NCBI RefSeq assembly: GCF_000334455.1
Contig: NZ_BANX01000005.1
Span: forward strand, 326,608-390,607
Source of the DNA: Gordonia soli NBRC 108243
Lineage (GTDB): Bacteria; Actinomycetota; Actinomycetes; Mycobacteriales; Mycobacteriaceae
Length of the DNA stretch: 64,000 bases
Direction: 5' to 3'
Position numbers and translations under genes: made by a program
Notes under the pieces: model-generated
The model's input: the letters and a program-made list of their open reading frames with translations, nothing else
What the model was told of the DNA's origin: nothing
Database searches by the model: none
In this document: positions 39,475 through 48,279 of the stretch, in pieces
Numbering within the stretch: position 1 is the first letter of the stretch
Layout of the letters: each line of letters begins with the position of its first letter

Positions 39475-41007
39475 TCAGATGTGCTGCAGGTCGGTCCATT
39501 GCTGCGACCACGGTGTGGCCACCGAGCAGCGCCAGATGGTGACATCGGTTGCGGCGCCGGGGAACGCGAGTCGCCCCGTGATGGTGCGGATCGGTTCGGC
39601 GGCGGCACACGCTTTCGGTCGGCCGTTGTCGCTGGCGTCCACCCACAGCACCGAGGTCGCGGAGTCGGGTGGGGTGCCGAGGTATCCGAATCCCCGAGAC
39701 GGGCTGTAGACCGGCGGTAGATCGGAACCGTAGTACTCCAATGCGCCTGCCTGCCAGTATGAATCGGAGACGATCGCCGTCGGCGTCGGATGGGTGGGAT
39801 CTGCGCTCTCCGAGCCGACTACGCCCCGGACGTCGCGGGTGAGTTCCGGCCAGCCGAATTGTCCGTAGACCGAGATCATCGCGGCGGCGTCCTCGACGCT
39901 CGCGGCCTGGGTGATCTGATCGGCCGGCTTCCATGGCATCGCGACAACGACGACCACGAGCGAGGTCGCCGCCACCACACCGGCGCCCATGCCGATGGAG
40001 CGTCGGCGCGCGGCGATGTCGGCGACTCCGACGGCGCCGGCCGCCATCACCACGGCAAGCATCCCGGCCGGATAGTACGGTCGGCCATTGACCGCCAAGA
40101 AGATCACGACGACGACCAGGAAAGCGATACCGAGGAAGCGGTACGGGCGGGCGTCGGAGTTGCGGAACAGCCGCCAGAGACCGGCGACCAGCAGCGGGAC
40201 ACCGAGCGCCCCGGCGAACACGATCAGCAACGGCAAGAACAGGAGTCGGCCACCGATGTAGGCTTGCTCGACGGCGACCTGTTGGCTGAGCTGGAGTTGC
40301 GGCCAATCGTGTGTCGCCTGCCAGACGATGCTGGGGATCGCGCTGATCACGACGATGAGTCCGCCCACCCAGAGCAGTGGTCGGCGCAGCAGATCGCGCG
40401 GGCCGACGGCGGCCACTCCGACGACGACGCCGATCCACAGGACCGGCACCAGCCACTTGGCCTGGAGATCGAGCGCGGTGACCAGCGCCGCCACGAGCAA
40501 CAGCCGATCCTGCCGGGTGCGCACCCAGCGCACGATCCCCCAGGTGATGATCACCCAGAGCGGTGCGTCGATGGCGTTGGTGGCCAACAGATTCGCCTGC
40601 AGTAGGAGCAGAGTGCTGGTTCCGTACGCCAGCGCTGCGAGTGCCTGCGCGGTGCGTCCGCCGCCCATCTCGCGGGCGATCAGGCCGGTCACGCCCACGG
40701 CGATAACGGTCAGGATGATGGAGGGCAGTCGGAACACGATGAGCGAGTCACCGGGCAGGGCGTCGGTGAATGCGGCGAGGAGCGGCAGGATCGGCCCCTG
40801 GTCGGCGTAGCTCACCGAGGGGTGCGCGCCGGCGGCGATGAAGTACAGCTCGTCGCCGAAGAGGTGATACCTGCTGGCGGCGAACACTGTTCCGGCCGTG
40901 GCGAAGAGCAGGATCGGGGCGAGTACCGACCAGGCGATCGGCGGTACGCCCTTCGGTTCAGGTGGGTCCGGTCGCACAATGTGGTCCTGTACGTCGGTGG
41001 TGGACAT
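39475..41007 (-). CDS. GT39/ArnT-like membrane glycosyltransferase
   Basis: A 510-residue GT-C enzyme with about eleven transmembrane helices and a C-terminal periplasmic domain of about 130 residues. The first loop carries the catalytic acidic motif HLFGDELYFIAAG (about 48-60) and YADQGPILPLLA, as in PMT_2-type lipid-linked sugar transferases. Acts on a polyprenyl-phosphate sugar at the outer face of the membrane; sugar and acceptor are unknown. ATG 41007 is the first good start. Confidence 0.85.
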   Translation of the reverse strand: MSTTDVQDHIVRPDPPEPKGVPPIAWSVLAPILLFATAGTVFAASRYHLFGDELYFIAAGAHPSVSYADQGPILPLLAAFTDALPGDSLIVFRLPSIILTVIAVGVTGLIAREMGGGRTAQALAALAYGTSTLLLLQANLLATNAIDAPLWVIITWGIVRWVRTRQDRLLLVAALVTALDLQAKWLVPVLWIGVVVGVAAVGPRDLLRRPLLWVGGLIVVISAIPSIVWQATHDWPQLQLSQQVAVEQAYIGGRLLFLPLLIVFAGALGVPLLVAGLWRLFRNSDARPYRFLGIAFLVVVVIFLAVNGRPYYPAGMLAVVMAAGAVGVADIAARRRSIGMGAGVVAATSLVVVVVAMPWKPADQITQAASVEDAAAMISVYGQFGWPELTRDVRGVVGSESADPTHPTPTAIVSDSYWQAGALEYYGSDLPPVYSPSRGFGYLGTPPDSATSVLWVDASDNGRPKACAAAEPIRTITGRLAFPGAATDVTIWRCSVATPWSQQWTDLQHI

Positions 41008-41082
41008 GACGCCTCTCGGTGGCTGTGGTGTGCGTGTTGTGATCGTGAGGTGGTCGGTGTGCCGGAAGGTGGCGTGGTCGGC

Positions 41083-41793
41083 TCAGACGGCGCCGGTCGC
41101 CCGTTCGAAGTTCGTGATGAGTTGTGCCGCATAAGGGGCGATGTCGAAGTCGCCGTTACGTGCGACCCGGCCGGCCACGCCGTCGATGGCGTCCCGGATC
41201 TGCAGTGCCATCACGCGAGCATCGAACTCGCCGAGTTCGCCTGCCTGCTGGCCCCGCTCGAGGATGTCGACGAGCGGGCCGATGATGGCTTCTTCGTCCT
41301 CTCCGCCCTCGAACCGCAACCTGCCGTCGGCGTCGCGGAGGTTCACCACGATGTCGGTCATCGTCGCGATGTAGCGCCGGTTGGCGTCGATGTACTCGAG
41401 GTTCGACTCGAGGTAGGCGTGCAGTTGAGCGCGCGGCGTGGTCTCTGCCGCGATGCGGGGACCCATGAACTCCCCGCCGGAGACGAAGAGTTGGATGACG
41501 ACCTGCGTCATCAACTCCTCCTTGCCGTCGAAGTGGTATGAGATGACGCCTTTGGAGATGCCCGCGTGCCGTGCGATGCGCGCGAGACTGGCCTTGCTGT
41601 ATCCGTCGTCGGCGATCACCTCGACCGCCGACGCGATGATCTGGCGCCGGCGGGCGTCCTCGATGAAGGACCGGCGTCGGACGTCGGGATGCTCGGCGGG
41701 TGACCCCGAGGCTGCTGTCGGGTGTGTCTCGACAGGCGCTCCATCTGCGGGGCTTTCGTCGGACTGTCCGTCTGGATTATTTTCTGACCGCAC
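41083..41793 (-). CDS. TetR-family regulator, probably leaderless
   Basis: About 236 residues. An N-terminal disordered stretch of about 48 residues precedes the helix-turn-helix (about 50-100), which includes LARIARHAGISKGVISYHF. The C-terminal domain is TetR_C-type with LEYIDANRRYIATM. GTG 41793 is chosen because TAACTT (41801-41806, minus strand) would place transcription start on it. It lies 75 nt after the glycosyltransferase start on the same strand and may regulate that gene. Confidence 0.82.
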   Translation of the reverse strand: MRSENNPDGQSDESPADGAPVETHPTAASGSPAEHPDVRRRSFIEDARRRQIIASAVEVIADDGYSKASLARIARHAGISKGVISYHFDGKEELMTQVVIQLFVSGGEFMGPRIAAETTPRAQLHAYLESNLEYIDANRRYIATMTDIVVNLRDADGRLRFEGGEDEEAIIGPLVDILERGQQAGELGEFDARVMALQIRDAIDGVAGRVARNGDFDIAPYAAQLITNFERATGAV

Positions 41794-41888
41794 GGCCAAA
41801 AAGTTACTCGGTCGGTCTGATCGCGTCCATGGGGGATGACCCTGATCTGTGTTTGAGGGTTTCGGGGGGGGCTGGGGTCGGGCGGGGT

Positions 41889-41963
41889 GGTCAGAATCTG
41901 CTGTCGAGCGGGTTGTCGTGTGGATATTGCGCGCGGCTGCCTGCAGGGCGGCAGATTGTGACC
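41889..41963 (+). repeat. 75-bp palindromic element, family III, copy A
   Basis: Terminal arms GGTCAGAATCTGC and GCAGATTGTGACC match at 12 of 13 positions. It shares with copy B the offsets and blocks AATCTGC, GTGGATATTGC and GGCAG. It lies in the gene-free interval 41794-42257. Confidence 0.8.
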
Positions 41964-42040
41964 GGGCCAGGCGGTGGGCCCACCCCGGCGCGGCCCCCGC
42001 GCGCTCTCGCCCCCACCCCCGCGCACCAGCCCCCGGCCCT

Positions 42041-42115
42041 GACCAAAATCTGCCACCCAACGTCGCGTCGCGTGGATATTGCACACAACTCCCCGCTGGA
42101 CGGCAGTTTTCGACC
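42041..42115 (+). repeat. 75-bp palindromic element, family III, copy B
   Basis: Same length and orientation as copy A, with arms GACCAAAATCTGCC and GGCAGTTTTCGACC. The 77 bp between the copies are extremely GC-rich and hold the palindrome GGTGGGCCCACC. The rest of the interval to 42257 holds nothing further. Confidence 0.8.
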
Positions 42116-42257
42116 AGATCCCGGCCCAGCCCGCACCGACCCAGAGGCCCCCGACCCTGTTGTCCCGACCCCCGGTCTGTGCTTGGCTGTCCGAGCCGAC
42201 GACGAGACTGTTGGTCGGCGGGTTGGGTAGGTCGGGCGGTGCGGGGAGAGTAGGTCG

Positions 42258-43754
42258 ATGCGAGTGCGCAGGGGTACGGCGATCGCCAGGGCGATGGCGG
42301 TGACGATCGTGACGGCGACGGCCTGCACGGCGCTGATGGCGAGTCCAGCTAGGGCGCAACCTGATTCGCCGACAATCGGTCTGGGACCCGCCGACACCTC
42401 GCTGATGCACGGTGACCTCGCATCGACGGACTCCACCGGAAACCGCGGCCCGGGCGTCGGTGCCCGACTCGCGGCCTCCTCCGTGCCGGGCGGTGCCTGT
42501 GCGGCGACGTTCGTCGGTCGCGACGGCATGCCGGTCTCACTGTGCACCCAGTTCCTGGCGACCTCGCCGCCGTCGTTCGCCGCACCGACGGTCACCCTCT
42601 TCGAACCGCGCACCGCTCAGCCCCTGGCATCGACCCAGCTGACCAAGGGTGGATTGCTCGGCGGGGTCTACGGCTACCTCGACGACCAGGATCGGGTCGT
42701 GGTCGCCGACGGTTCGGGGTCGGTGCTGCGCGTCGCGCACCGCCGGACCGCGCGCGGGTGGCAGGTCTACGTCGACGACCGGGTCGACGTGCGGTCGCAC
42801 ATCCCGGCCGGCGATGCGATCACCGGTCTCGCGCCCGACTTCGACGGGCGGGTGTGGTTCGCGACAACGCATGGGGTCGTCGGAACCATCGGACCGGATC
42901 GCCGGGTCACCTCGACGCGGTTGCCGGCGGGTGAGGACCTCGGCAACGGGCTGTCCGTCCGACGCTCTGGGGCGTCGATCATCACCACCCATGCGCTCTA
43001 CGAGATGCGCGCCGACGCCGGGCAGGCCCCGCGGGTGGTGTGGCGCCGCCCCTACGACCGGGGGCCCGCGCGCAAACCGGGACAGCTGACCTGGGGTTCG
43101 GGCACCACGCCGACCTACTTCGGTCCGGGAGGCGATGGCTGGGTGGCCATCGTCGACAACGCCGAGCCGCCCAATCTGATTGTGTTACAGAGCGACACCG
43201 GATCGACGGTGTGTCGGATGCGAGCATTCGATCGGTCGGGTCCGGGCACGGAGAACTCGCCGATGGCGTGGGGGAACTCGCTGGTCATCCCGAGCACGTA
43301 CGGCTATCAGTACCCGCCGATGGCCGTCGACGGCCGATCCGTTCCCGCCGACGCCCCGTTCGTCGGCGGCGCCACCCGCATCGACGTCCGAGACGGTGGA
43401 TGCCACCGCGTGTGGGAGAACGGCGACCGGATCGCCACCCTCCCCAAGCTCTCGCGTGCCGACGGTCTCATCCACGCGATCGGCTACGGGCCGCTGGTGC
43501 CCGGACGCCCGCAACAACTCGGACCGATCGACTACGTCGCCACCGACTTCGCGACAGGACGCCGGGTCGAGACGCTGAAGGTCGGCGATGCGCCGGTCGA
43601 CGAGCCGCTCGAACTGACGGGCACCATCTCCGCCGACGGCACGATGTGGCAGGCCACGGTGGGTCGGATGCTCAAGATCGTGCCCGGTCCGAGGACCCTC
43701 GCGAACCGACCGGATCCCGTCCGACTGGCCGGGGTGGGACAATCGGGCACATGA
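42258..43754 (+). CDS. Secreted beta-propeller-like protein
   Basis: A 498-residue protein. A Sec signal peptide ends near MASPARAQ. The mature chain has repeated propeller-like strands ending in motifs such as GRVWFATTHGVVG, GDGWVAIVD and GTMWQATVGRM, like quinoprotein or NHL-type propellers, with paired Cys (GGACAATF, VSLCTQF). No catalytic motif is recognised. ATG 42258 follows GGGGAGAG. Its stop overlaps the next gene, heading a three-gene operon. Confidence 0.7.
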   Translation: MRVRRGTAIARAMAVTIVTATACTALMASPARAQPDSPTIGLGPADTSLMHGDLASTDSTGNRGPGVGARLAASSVPGGACAATFVGRDGMPVSLCTQFLATSPPSFAAPTVTLFEPRTAQPLASTQLTKGGLLGGVYGYLDDQDRVVVADGSGSVLRVAHRRTARGWQVYVDDRVDVRSHIPAGDAITGLAPDFDGRVWFATTHGVVGTIGPDRRVTSTRLPAGEDLGNGLSVRRSGASIITTHALYEMRADAGQAPRVVWRRPYDRGPARKPGQLTWGSGTTPTYFGPGGDGWVAIVDNAEPPNLIVLQSDTGSTVCRMRAFDRSGPGTENSPMAWGNSLVIPSTYGYQYPPMAVDGRSVPADAPFVGGATRIDVRDGGCHRVWENGDRIATLPKLSRADGLIHAIGYGPLVPGRPQQLGPIDYVATDFATGRRVETLKVGDAPVDEPLELTGTISADGTMWQATVGRMLKIVPGPRTLANRPDPVRLAGVGQSGT

Positions 43755-44434
43755 CCGAGTCGTGGCGCGAGGACGAGTTCGACGCGGAGGACGTCGACCG
43801 GAACGATCGCGTCCCCACGCAGGCCGAACTCGACGCCGAAGACCTGGCCGAACTCGCCAACACGACGTCCGCCGATCGCGACCGCGCGCAGCTCTACCCG
43901 CGTCGGGAGGACGACCCAGGTATCCCGCCGGCGCCGCTGGTCGTCCATGCTCGCGTCGCCTGGTGGGGCGCGGCCGTCGCCGGACTCGTGTCGGTCATCT
44001 ACGGATTCCTGCAACTCGGCATGATCACCGACGATCTGCGGACCCGCCTCGCCGAAGGCGTCGTCGAGGACCCCGCCAACGCGAGTCAGGCCGGCCAGGT
44101 CGACTCACTCGCCGGGTTCTTCCCGCCGTTCATGCTGGTGATGATCGTGGTGCTGCTGGCGATCCAGTATCCGCTGCTCACAGCGACCGCGACGCATCAC
44201 AGTCGTAACTGTCGCAACCTGTTCCTGACCGTCGTCCTGATCAATCTTCTGTGCATCCCGGTCGGGGTCGACCTGCTGTTCCGCTACCCCGACGTCTGGT
44301 CGGCGATGGTGGTGATCGCTTGGATTCAGTTCGGCCTTCTGGTCCTGTCCGCACTGTGCACGCTGCGTCGCCCGGTCAACCAGTGGCTTCCGTCGTCGAC
44401 GCGGATGCGGCCCACCCGGATGTTCCGTGGCTGA
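43751..44434 (+). CDS. Hypothetical membrane protein with acidic N terminus
   Basis: A 227-residue protein. A strongly acidic tail of about 65 residues (REDEFDAEDVDRND) precedes four transmembrane helices (about 72-92, 128-148, 160-180, 187-207) and a short basic C terminus. It overlaps the preceding propeller gene by ATGA and the following gene by 8 nt, so the three are co-translated. Unrecognised. Confidence 0.72.
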   Translation: MTESWREDEFDAEDVDRNDRVPTQAELDAEDLAELANTTSADRDRAQLYPRREDDPGIPPAPLVVHARVAWWGAAVAGLVSVIYGFLQLGMITDDLRTRLAEGVVEDPANASQAGQVDSLAGFFPPFMLVMIVVLLAIQYPLLTATATHHSRNCRNLFLTVVLINLLCIPVGVDLLFRYPDVWSAMVVIAWIQFGLLVLSALCTLRRPVNQWLPSSTRMRPTRMFRG

Positions 44435-44705
44435 CGACGCCCGAGGGGCCGACGCCGATCGGGAGTATCGCGACGCCCGACGCCGGGTCGCGCGCACTCT
44501 GCACCCCGATCGCGGCGGCGACCCGGCGGCGTTCCATGCCGCGCTCGAGGAGATCGAACGCACCCATCGAGGTGCCGGTCGTCCGACACCCGTGACGTCC
44601 CACGACGTCGTGTTCGTCCGTCGCCGACCGGTTCGCCGGCGTGTGCTGGCCCTCATGCGGTCGGCTCAGCAGCGGATCGGCCGACGCCGCTACATCGACC
44701 TCTGA
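44427..44705 (+). CDS. Minimal J-domain-like protein
   Basis: A 92-residue protein. The segment EYRDARRRVARTLHPDRGGD (about 13-32) gives a helix II, the HPD tripeptide at 26-28 and a helix III (FHAALEEIERTHR), the core of a J domain that stimulates DnaK. Helix I is very short, and a basic C-terminal part replaces the usual DnaJ domains. GTG 44427 overlaps the preceding gene. Whether it recruits DnaK is inference. Confidence 0.6.
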   Translation: MADDARGADADREYRDARRRVARTLHPDRGGDPAAFHAALEEIERTHRGAGRPTPVTSHDVVFVRRRPVRRRVLALMRSAQQRIGRRRYIDL

Positions 44706-44720
44706 CCTCTTCGGGAGCGA

Positions 44721-46403
44721 TCAGGCGCCGACCAGGTTCGCCTCGATGGTGGGCACGGCGGCGAGGAGTTCGGCCGTATAGGGGTGGGTCGGGTTGCCGA
44801 ACACCGAGTCGGCCGGTCCGTGCTCCACGGTCTCCCCGTCCTTCATCACCAGGATGTCGTCGCTGACGTGGTGGATTACGCCGAGGTCGTGCGAGATGAA
44901 CAGCAGCGCGACGCCGGTCTCCGCCTGCAGCGTGGCGAGCAGATCGAGCACGCGGGCTTGGATGGACACATCGAGAGCCGACACCGGCTCGTCGCACACG
45001 ATGACCGACGGCTCCGGCGCGAGTGCGCGGGCGATCGCGACCCGCTGGCGCTGTCCGCCCGACAGTTGCAGCGGATGACGCAGCCGATATGCGTCGGACA
45101 GCCCGACCTGATCGAGCAGCTCCGACACCCGACGATCGGCCTCGACGCCGCGGACACCGCTGGGCCGCAGGCTGTCCCGCAAGATCCGCTGCACGTTCCA
45201 GCGCGGGTCGAACGAGCTGAGCGGGTCCTGGTAGATCACCGAGATCTGGTCCCGTGAGCGTCGCCGCTGCGCGTCGGAGAGGGTGCTCCAGGCGTGGCCG
45301 TTGAGCTCGATGGAACCGCTGTCCGGTGTCGTCAGACCGAGCACCATGCGCGCCGTCGTGGTCTTACCCGACCCCGACTCGCCGACGATCCCGAGTGTCT
45401 TGCCCGCCTCGAGATCGAACCCGACACCGCGGACCGCCGGTCGTTCCGAACCGTCGGGGCCGGTATACGACTTGACCAGGTCGCGGGCGCGGATCGCGAG
45501 CGGGCGGTCGGAACGGTCGTCCGGTGTTCCGCTGACCTGCGCACCACTGGTCAGCAAGGTGCCCTTGGATGCGCGCGACGGCACGGAGTCGAGCAGCCTG
45601 CGTGTGTAGTCGTGTTCGGGCCGCGACAGGACCTGTGCCGTGGTGCCGGACTCGACGATCTCACCGTCGCGCATCACTGCGACGCGGTCGGCGAGACGCG
45701 CGACCACCGCGAGGTCGTGCGAGATCAGGATGACCGCGTTGCCACGCTCCTTCGCCTCCCGGAGGACGTCGAGGATCTGTGCCTGCACGGTGGCGTCCAG
45801 CGCGGTGGTCGGTTCGTCGGCGATGACCAGCTTCGGATCGTTCGCGATGGCCGACGCGATCAGCGCGCGTTGTCGCAAACCGCCCGACAGTTCGTGCGGT
45901 CGCTGCCGGGCGCGCACCCGGGACTCGGGAACGCCCACCAGGTCGAGCAGTTCGACGACGCGCTCCTCGCGAACGGCCCGCTGCACCAGTCCCGCCCGTG
46001 ACCAGAACCCGTTCCCGCTTCTCGTCGCGGAGTGTGTGGAGATGGCCTCGCCGATCTCGCCGCCGACTGTGCGCAGCTGGTCGAGCGACACCAGCGCGTC
46101 CTGCAGAACGAATCCGATGTCTCGCCCGCGGATCCGACGCCATTGTCGATCGTCGAGCCCCAGGAGTGACCGACCGTCGAAGGTGACGGTATCAGCCTCG
46201 ATGTGGGCCCGGTCGCCGGTCAGCCCGATCAGAGTGCGGGCCGTCACCGACTTTCCGGAGCCGGACTCGCCCACGATGGCAAGGCATTCGCCGGCGTCGA
46301 TGCCGAAGGACACCCCCTTCACCACCTCGTGGTCATCGAAGGAGATCCGGAGATCGCGGACCTCGGCCAGTCGGGTTCGGGTGCGCTCCACCGTGTCGGT
46401 CAC
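44721..46403 (-). CDS. Dipeptide/oligopeptide-type ABC transporter, two fused ATPase domains
   Basis: A 560-residue protein with two complete ABC domains, like DppD and DppF joined. Domain 1 (about 10-265) has Walker A GESGSGKS and signature LSGGLRQR; domain 2 (about 300-555) has GESGSGKT and LSGGQRQR; both carry Walker B (LVIADEPT, VIVCDEPV) and switch His (LISHDLAVV, FISHDLGVI). It overlaps the upstream permease gene by four bases (GTGA). It powers the importer encoded by the next three genes. Confidence 0.92.
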   Translation of the reverse strand: MTDTVERTRTRLAEVRDLRISFDDHEVVKGVSFGIDAGECLAIVGESGSGKSVTARTLIGLTGDRAHIEADTVTFDGRSLLGLDDRQWRRIRGRDIGFVLQDALVSLDQLRTVGGEIGEAISTHSATRSGNGFWSRAGLVQRAVREERVVELLDLVGVPESRVRARQRPHELSGGLRQRALIASAIANDPKLVIADEPTTALDATVQAQILDVLREAKERGNAVILISHDLAVVARLADRVAVMRDGEIVESGTTAQVLSRPEHDYTRRLLDSVPSRASKGTLLTSGAQVSGTPDDRSDRPLAIRARDLVKSYTGPDGSERPAVRGVGFDLEAGKTLGIVGESGSGKTTTARMVLGLTTPDSGSIELNGHAWSTLSDAQRRRSRDQISVIYQDPLSSFDPRWNVQRILRDSLRPSGVRGVEADRRVSELLDQVGLSDAYRLRHPLQLSGGQRQRVAIARALAPEPSVIVCDEPVSALDVSIQARVLDLLATLQAETGVALLFISHDLGVIHHVSDDILVMKDGETVEHGPADSVFGNPTHPYTAELLAAVPTIEANLVGA

Positions 46404-47266
46404 GATTGCTGTCCTTCCAGTCGGGCGCCGACATGGCGACCCAGGGTGGTGAACGCCAAGGCGGCCAGCACGATGACGAGTCCGGGGAAGATGACCAGCC
46501 ACCACGCGACGGTGATGTACGTGCGGCCGGCATCGAGCAGCGCGCCCCACTCGGGAGCGGGGGGTGCCACACCCAGTCCGAGGAACGCCAGCCCCGATGC
46601 CCAGATGATGGCCTGACCGATTCCCAGCGTCGCGGTCACGATCATCGGCCGTAGCGCGTTGGGTGCGATGTGCTGCAGCAGGATTCGACCGCGCGAGTGT
46701 CCCAGCGCGGTCGCGGCCTCGATGTATGCGGAGTTGCGGACGGCCAGGACCTGGCCGCGGACGATGCGGGCGTATCCCGGGGCGATGCCGATGCCGATAG
46801 CGACGATGAGCGTGTACTGGCCGGGGCCGAACACCGAGGTGAGCAGGAGGCCGAGCAGGACCATCGGGAAAGCGAACATCACCTCGATCCACCGATTCGC
46901 GAGTGCGCTGCTGATACGTCCGGAGAGCCCTGCGCCGATGCCGAGGAGTACCGCGAGGACGAGCGCGAGCGCAACAGCACCGAGTCCGATGGTCAGCGAC
47001 TGTCGGGTCCCGGCGATGACCCGGCTCAGCAGGTCCCGGCCCGAGAGATCGGTGCCGAACGGATGCGCCCAGCTCGGTGGCGCCAGCGTGTTGTCGAGGT
47101 CGATGGTGAAGGGGTCGTACGGCGCCAGCCAGTTCGGGACCACCACCGCACTGAGCAGCAGTGCCACGAACACGAGCGCGGCGATCAGCGTGGGTGGGAA
47201 CAGCCACGATCGGAAGCGCCGGATGTGTTCGGCGGCCCGGAGAGTGCTGGTGTCGACGATGGTCAT
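46400..47266 (-). CDS. ABC transporter permease, DppC type
   Basis: A 288-residue permease with six transmembrane helices. The N-terminal OppC-like segment APPSWAHPFGTDLSGRDLLS is followed by the EAA loop EAATALGHSRGRILLQHIAPN (about 177-197) that docks on the ATPase. Coupled by ATGA overlap with the partner permease gene. Confidence 0.92.
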   Translation of the reverse strand: MTIVDTSTLRAAEHIRRFRSWLFPPTLIAALVFVALLLSAVVVPNWLAPYDPFTIDLDNTLAPPSWAHPFGTDLSGRDLLSRVIAGTRQSLTIGLGAVALALVLAVLLGIGAGLSGRISSALANRWIEVMFAFPMVLLGLLLTSVFGPGQYTLIVAIGIGIAPGYARIVRGQVLAVRNSAYIEAATALGHSRGRILLQHIAPNALRPMIVTATLGIGQAIIWASGLAFLGLGVAPPAPEWGALLDAGRTYITVAWWLVIFPGLVIVLAALAFTTLGRHVGARLEGQQS

Positions 47267-48279
47267 GGGACCTCGATCCGCGGGTCGATGACGGTGTACA
47301 GGAAGTCGACGAGCAGGTTGGCGACGGTGTAGATGAGGGCGACGACGATGACGATCCCGCTCACCAGCGGGACGTCCCGTGAACTCGCGGCCGACACCAG
47401 GGTCTGGCCGATCCCGGCCCGGGCGAACAACGTCTCTGCGATCACTGCTCCGGACAGCAAGGCGCCCATCGCCCAGCCGGACACCGTCACCGCGGGGATG
47501 ATGGAGTGACGCAGCACATGCCGGGCGCGGACAGACAGATCGCCGAGGCCGCGGCTGCGCGCCGTCAGCACGAACGGCTGGTCCAACGCTCGGGCGAACT
47601 CGTCGCGTGCGATCTGACCGAGGAAGCCGGCGAGAGGGATGGCCAGCGTGAGTACCGGGAGTACCAGTCCCAGTGCACTGCTCCCACTCTCGACCGGGAA
47701 CCAGGCCAGATTGATGGCGAAGACCACCAGCAGGATGGAGCCGATCCAGTACTGGGGGAGGCCGGCGCTGACCGTCTCCAGCAGTGAGCCGATCGCGCCG
47801 GCGGGACCGGAACGCCCGGCGGTCAGGGTCGTGGTGACCAGCACCAGCAGCCAGGCGACGACGAGCGCGGTCACCGTGAGGACGAGCGTCGGGCCGATCT
47901 GGGTGGCGATCACCTCGGTCACCGGCTGTTGCAACTGATAGGACGTGCCGAGATCGCCACGGAGCAGGCCCTGCAGATAGTGCAGGTACTGCGTCCAGAT
48001 CGAGTCGGTGAAGCCGTATTGGTCATTGACCGGGGCGATCTCGTCAGGAGTCCGCTCGCGGCTCTCGCCGGACGAGAGGTTCAGCAGCAGGGTGGCCCGG
48101 TCACCGGGCGCGAACACCTGCAGCAGGAAGGTGACGGTTGCGGCCGCCCAGAGGACGAACACGGCAGAGCCCAGTTTGCCGAGCCACCGCAGTGCCGACC
48201 GCCGACGGCGTGCCGCGCGACGGTCGGCGACCGGATCCGGCCGGCGCGCCGACGTTCTCGAGTTGTCGGTGATGGTCAT
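47263..48279 (-). CDS. ABC transporter permease, DppB type
   Basis: A 338-residue permease with six transmembrane helices after a basic N terminus of about 35 residues. It has a long first periplasmic loop with the QYGFTDSIWTQYLHYLQGLL segment of DppB proteins and an EAA-type loop, ARSRGLGDLSVRARHVLRHS. ATG 48279 overlaps the binding-protein gene stop by ATGA. Confidence 0.92.
   Translation of the reverse strand: MTITDNSRTSARRPDPVADRRAARRRRSALRWLGKLGSAVFVLWAAATVTFLLQVFAPGDRATLLLNLSSGESRERTPDEIAPVNDQYGFTDSIWTQYLHYLQGLLRGDLGTSYQLQQPVTEVIATQIGPTLVLTVTALVVAWLLVLVTTTLTAGRSGPAGAIGSLLETVSAGLPQYWIGSILLVVFAINLAWFPVESGSSALGLVLPVLTLAIPLAGFLGQIARDEFARALDQPFVLTARSRGLGDLSVRARHVLRHSIIPAVTVSGWAMGALLSGAVIAETLFARAGIGQTLVSAASSRDVPLVSGIVIVVALIYTVANLLVDFLYTVIDPRIEVP

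Noticed and set aside
44427..44705. Full DnaJ co-chaperone
   Set aside because: Only the HPD core and short helices are present; the Gly/Phe, zinc and C-terminal domains are absent.
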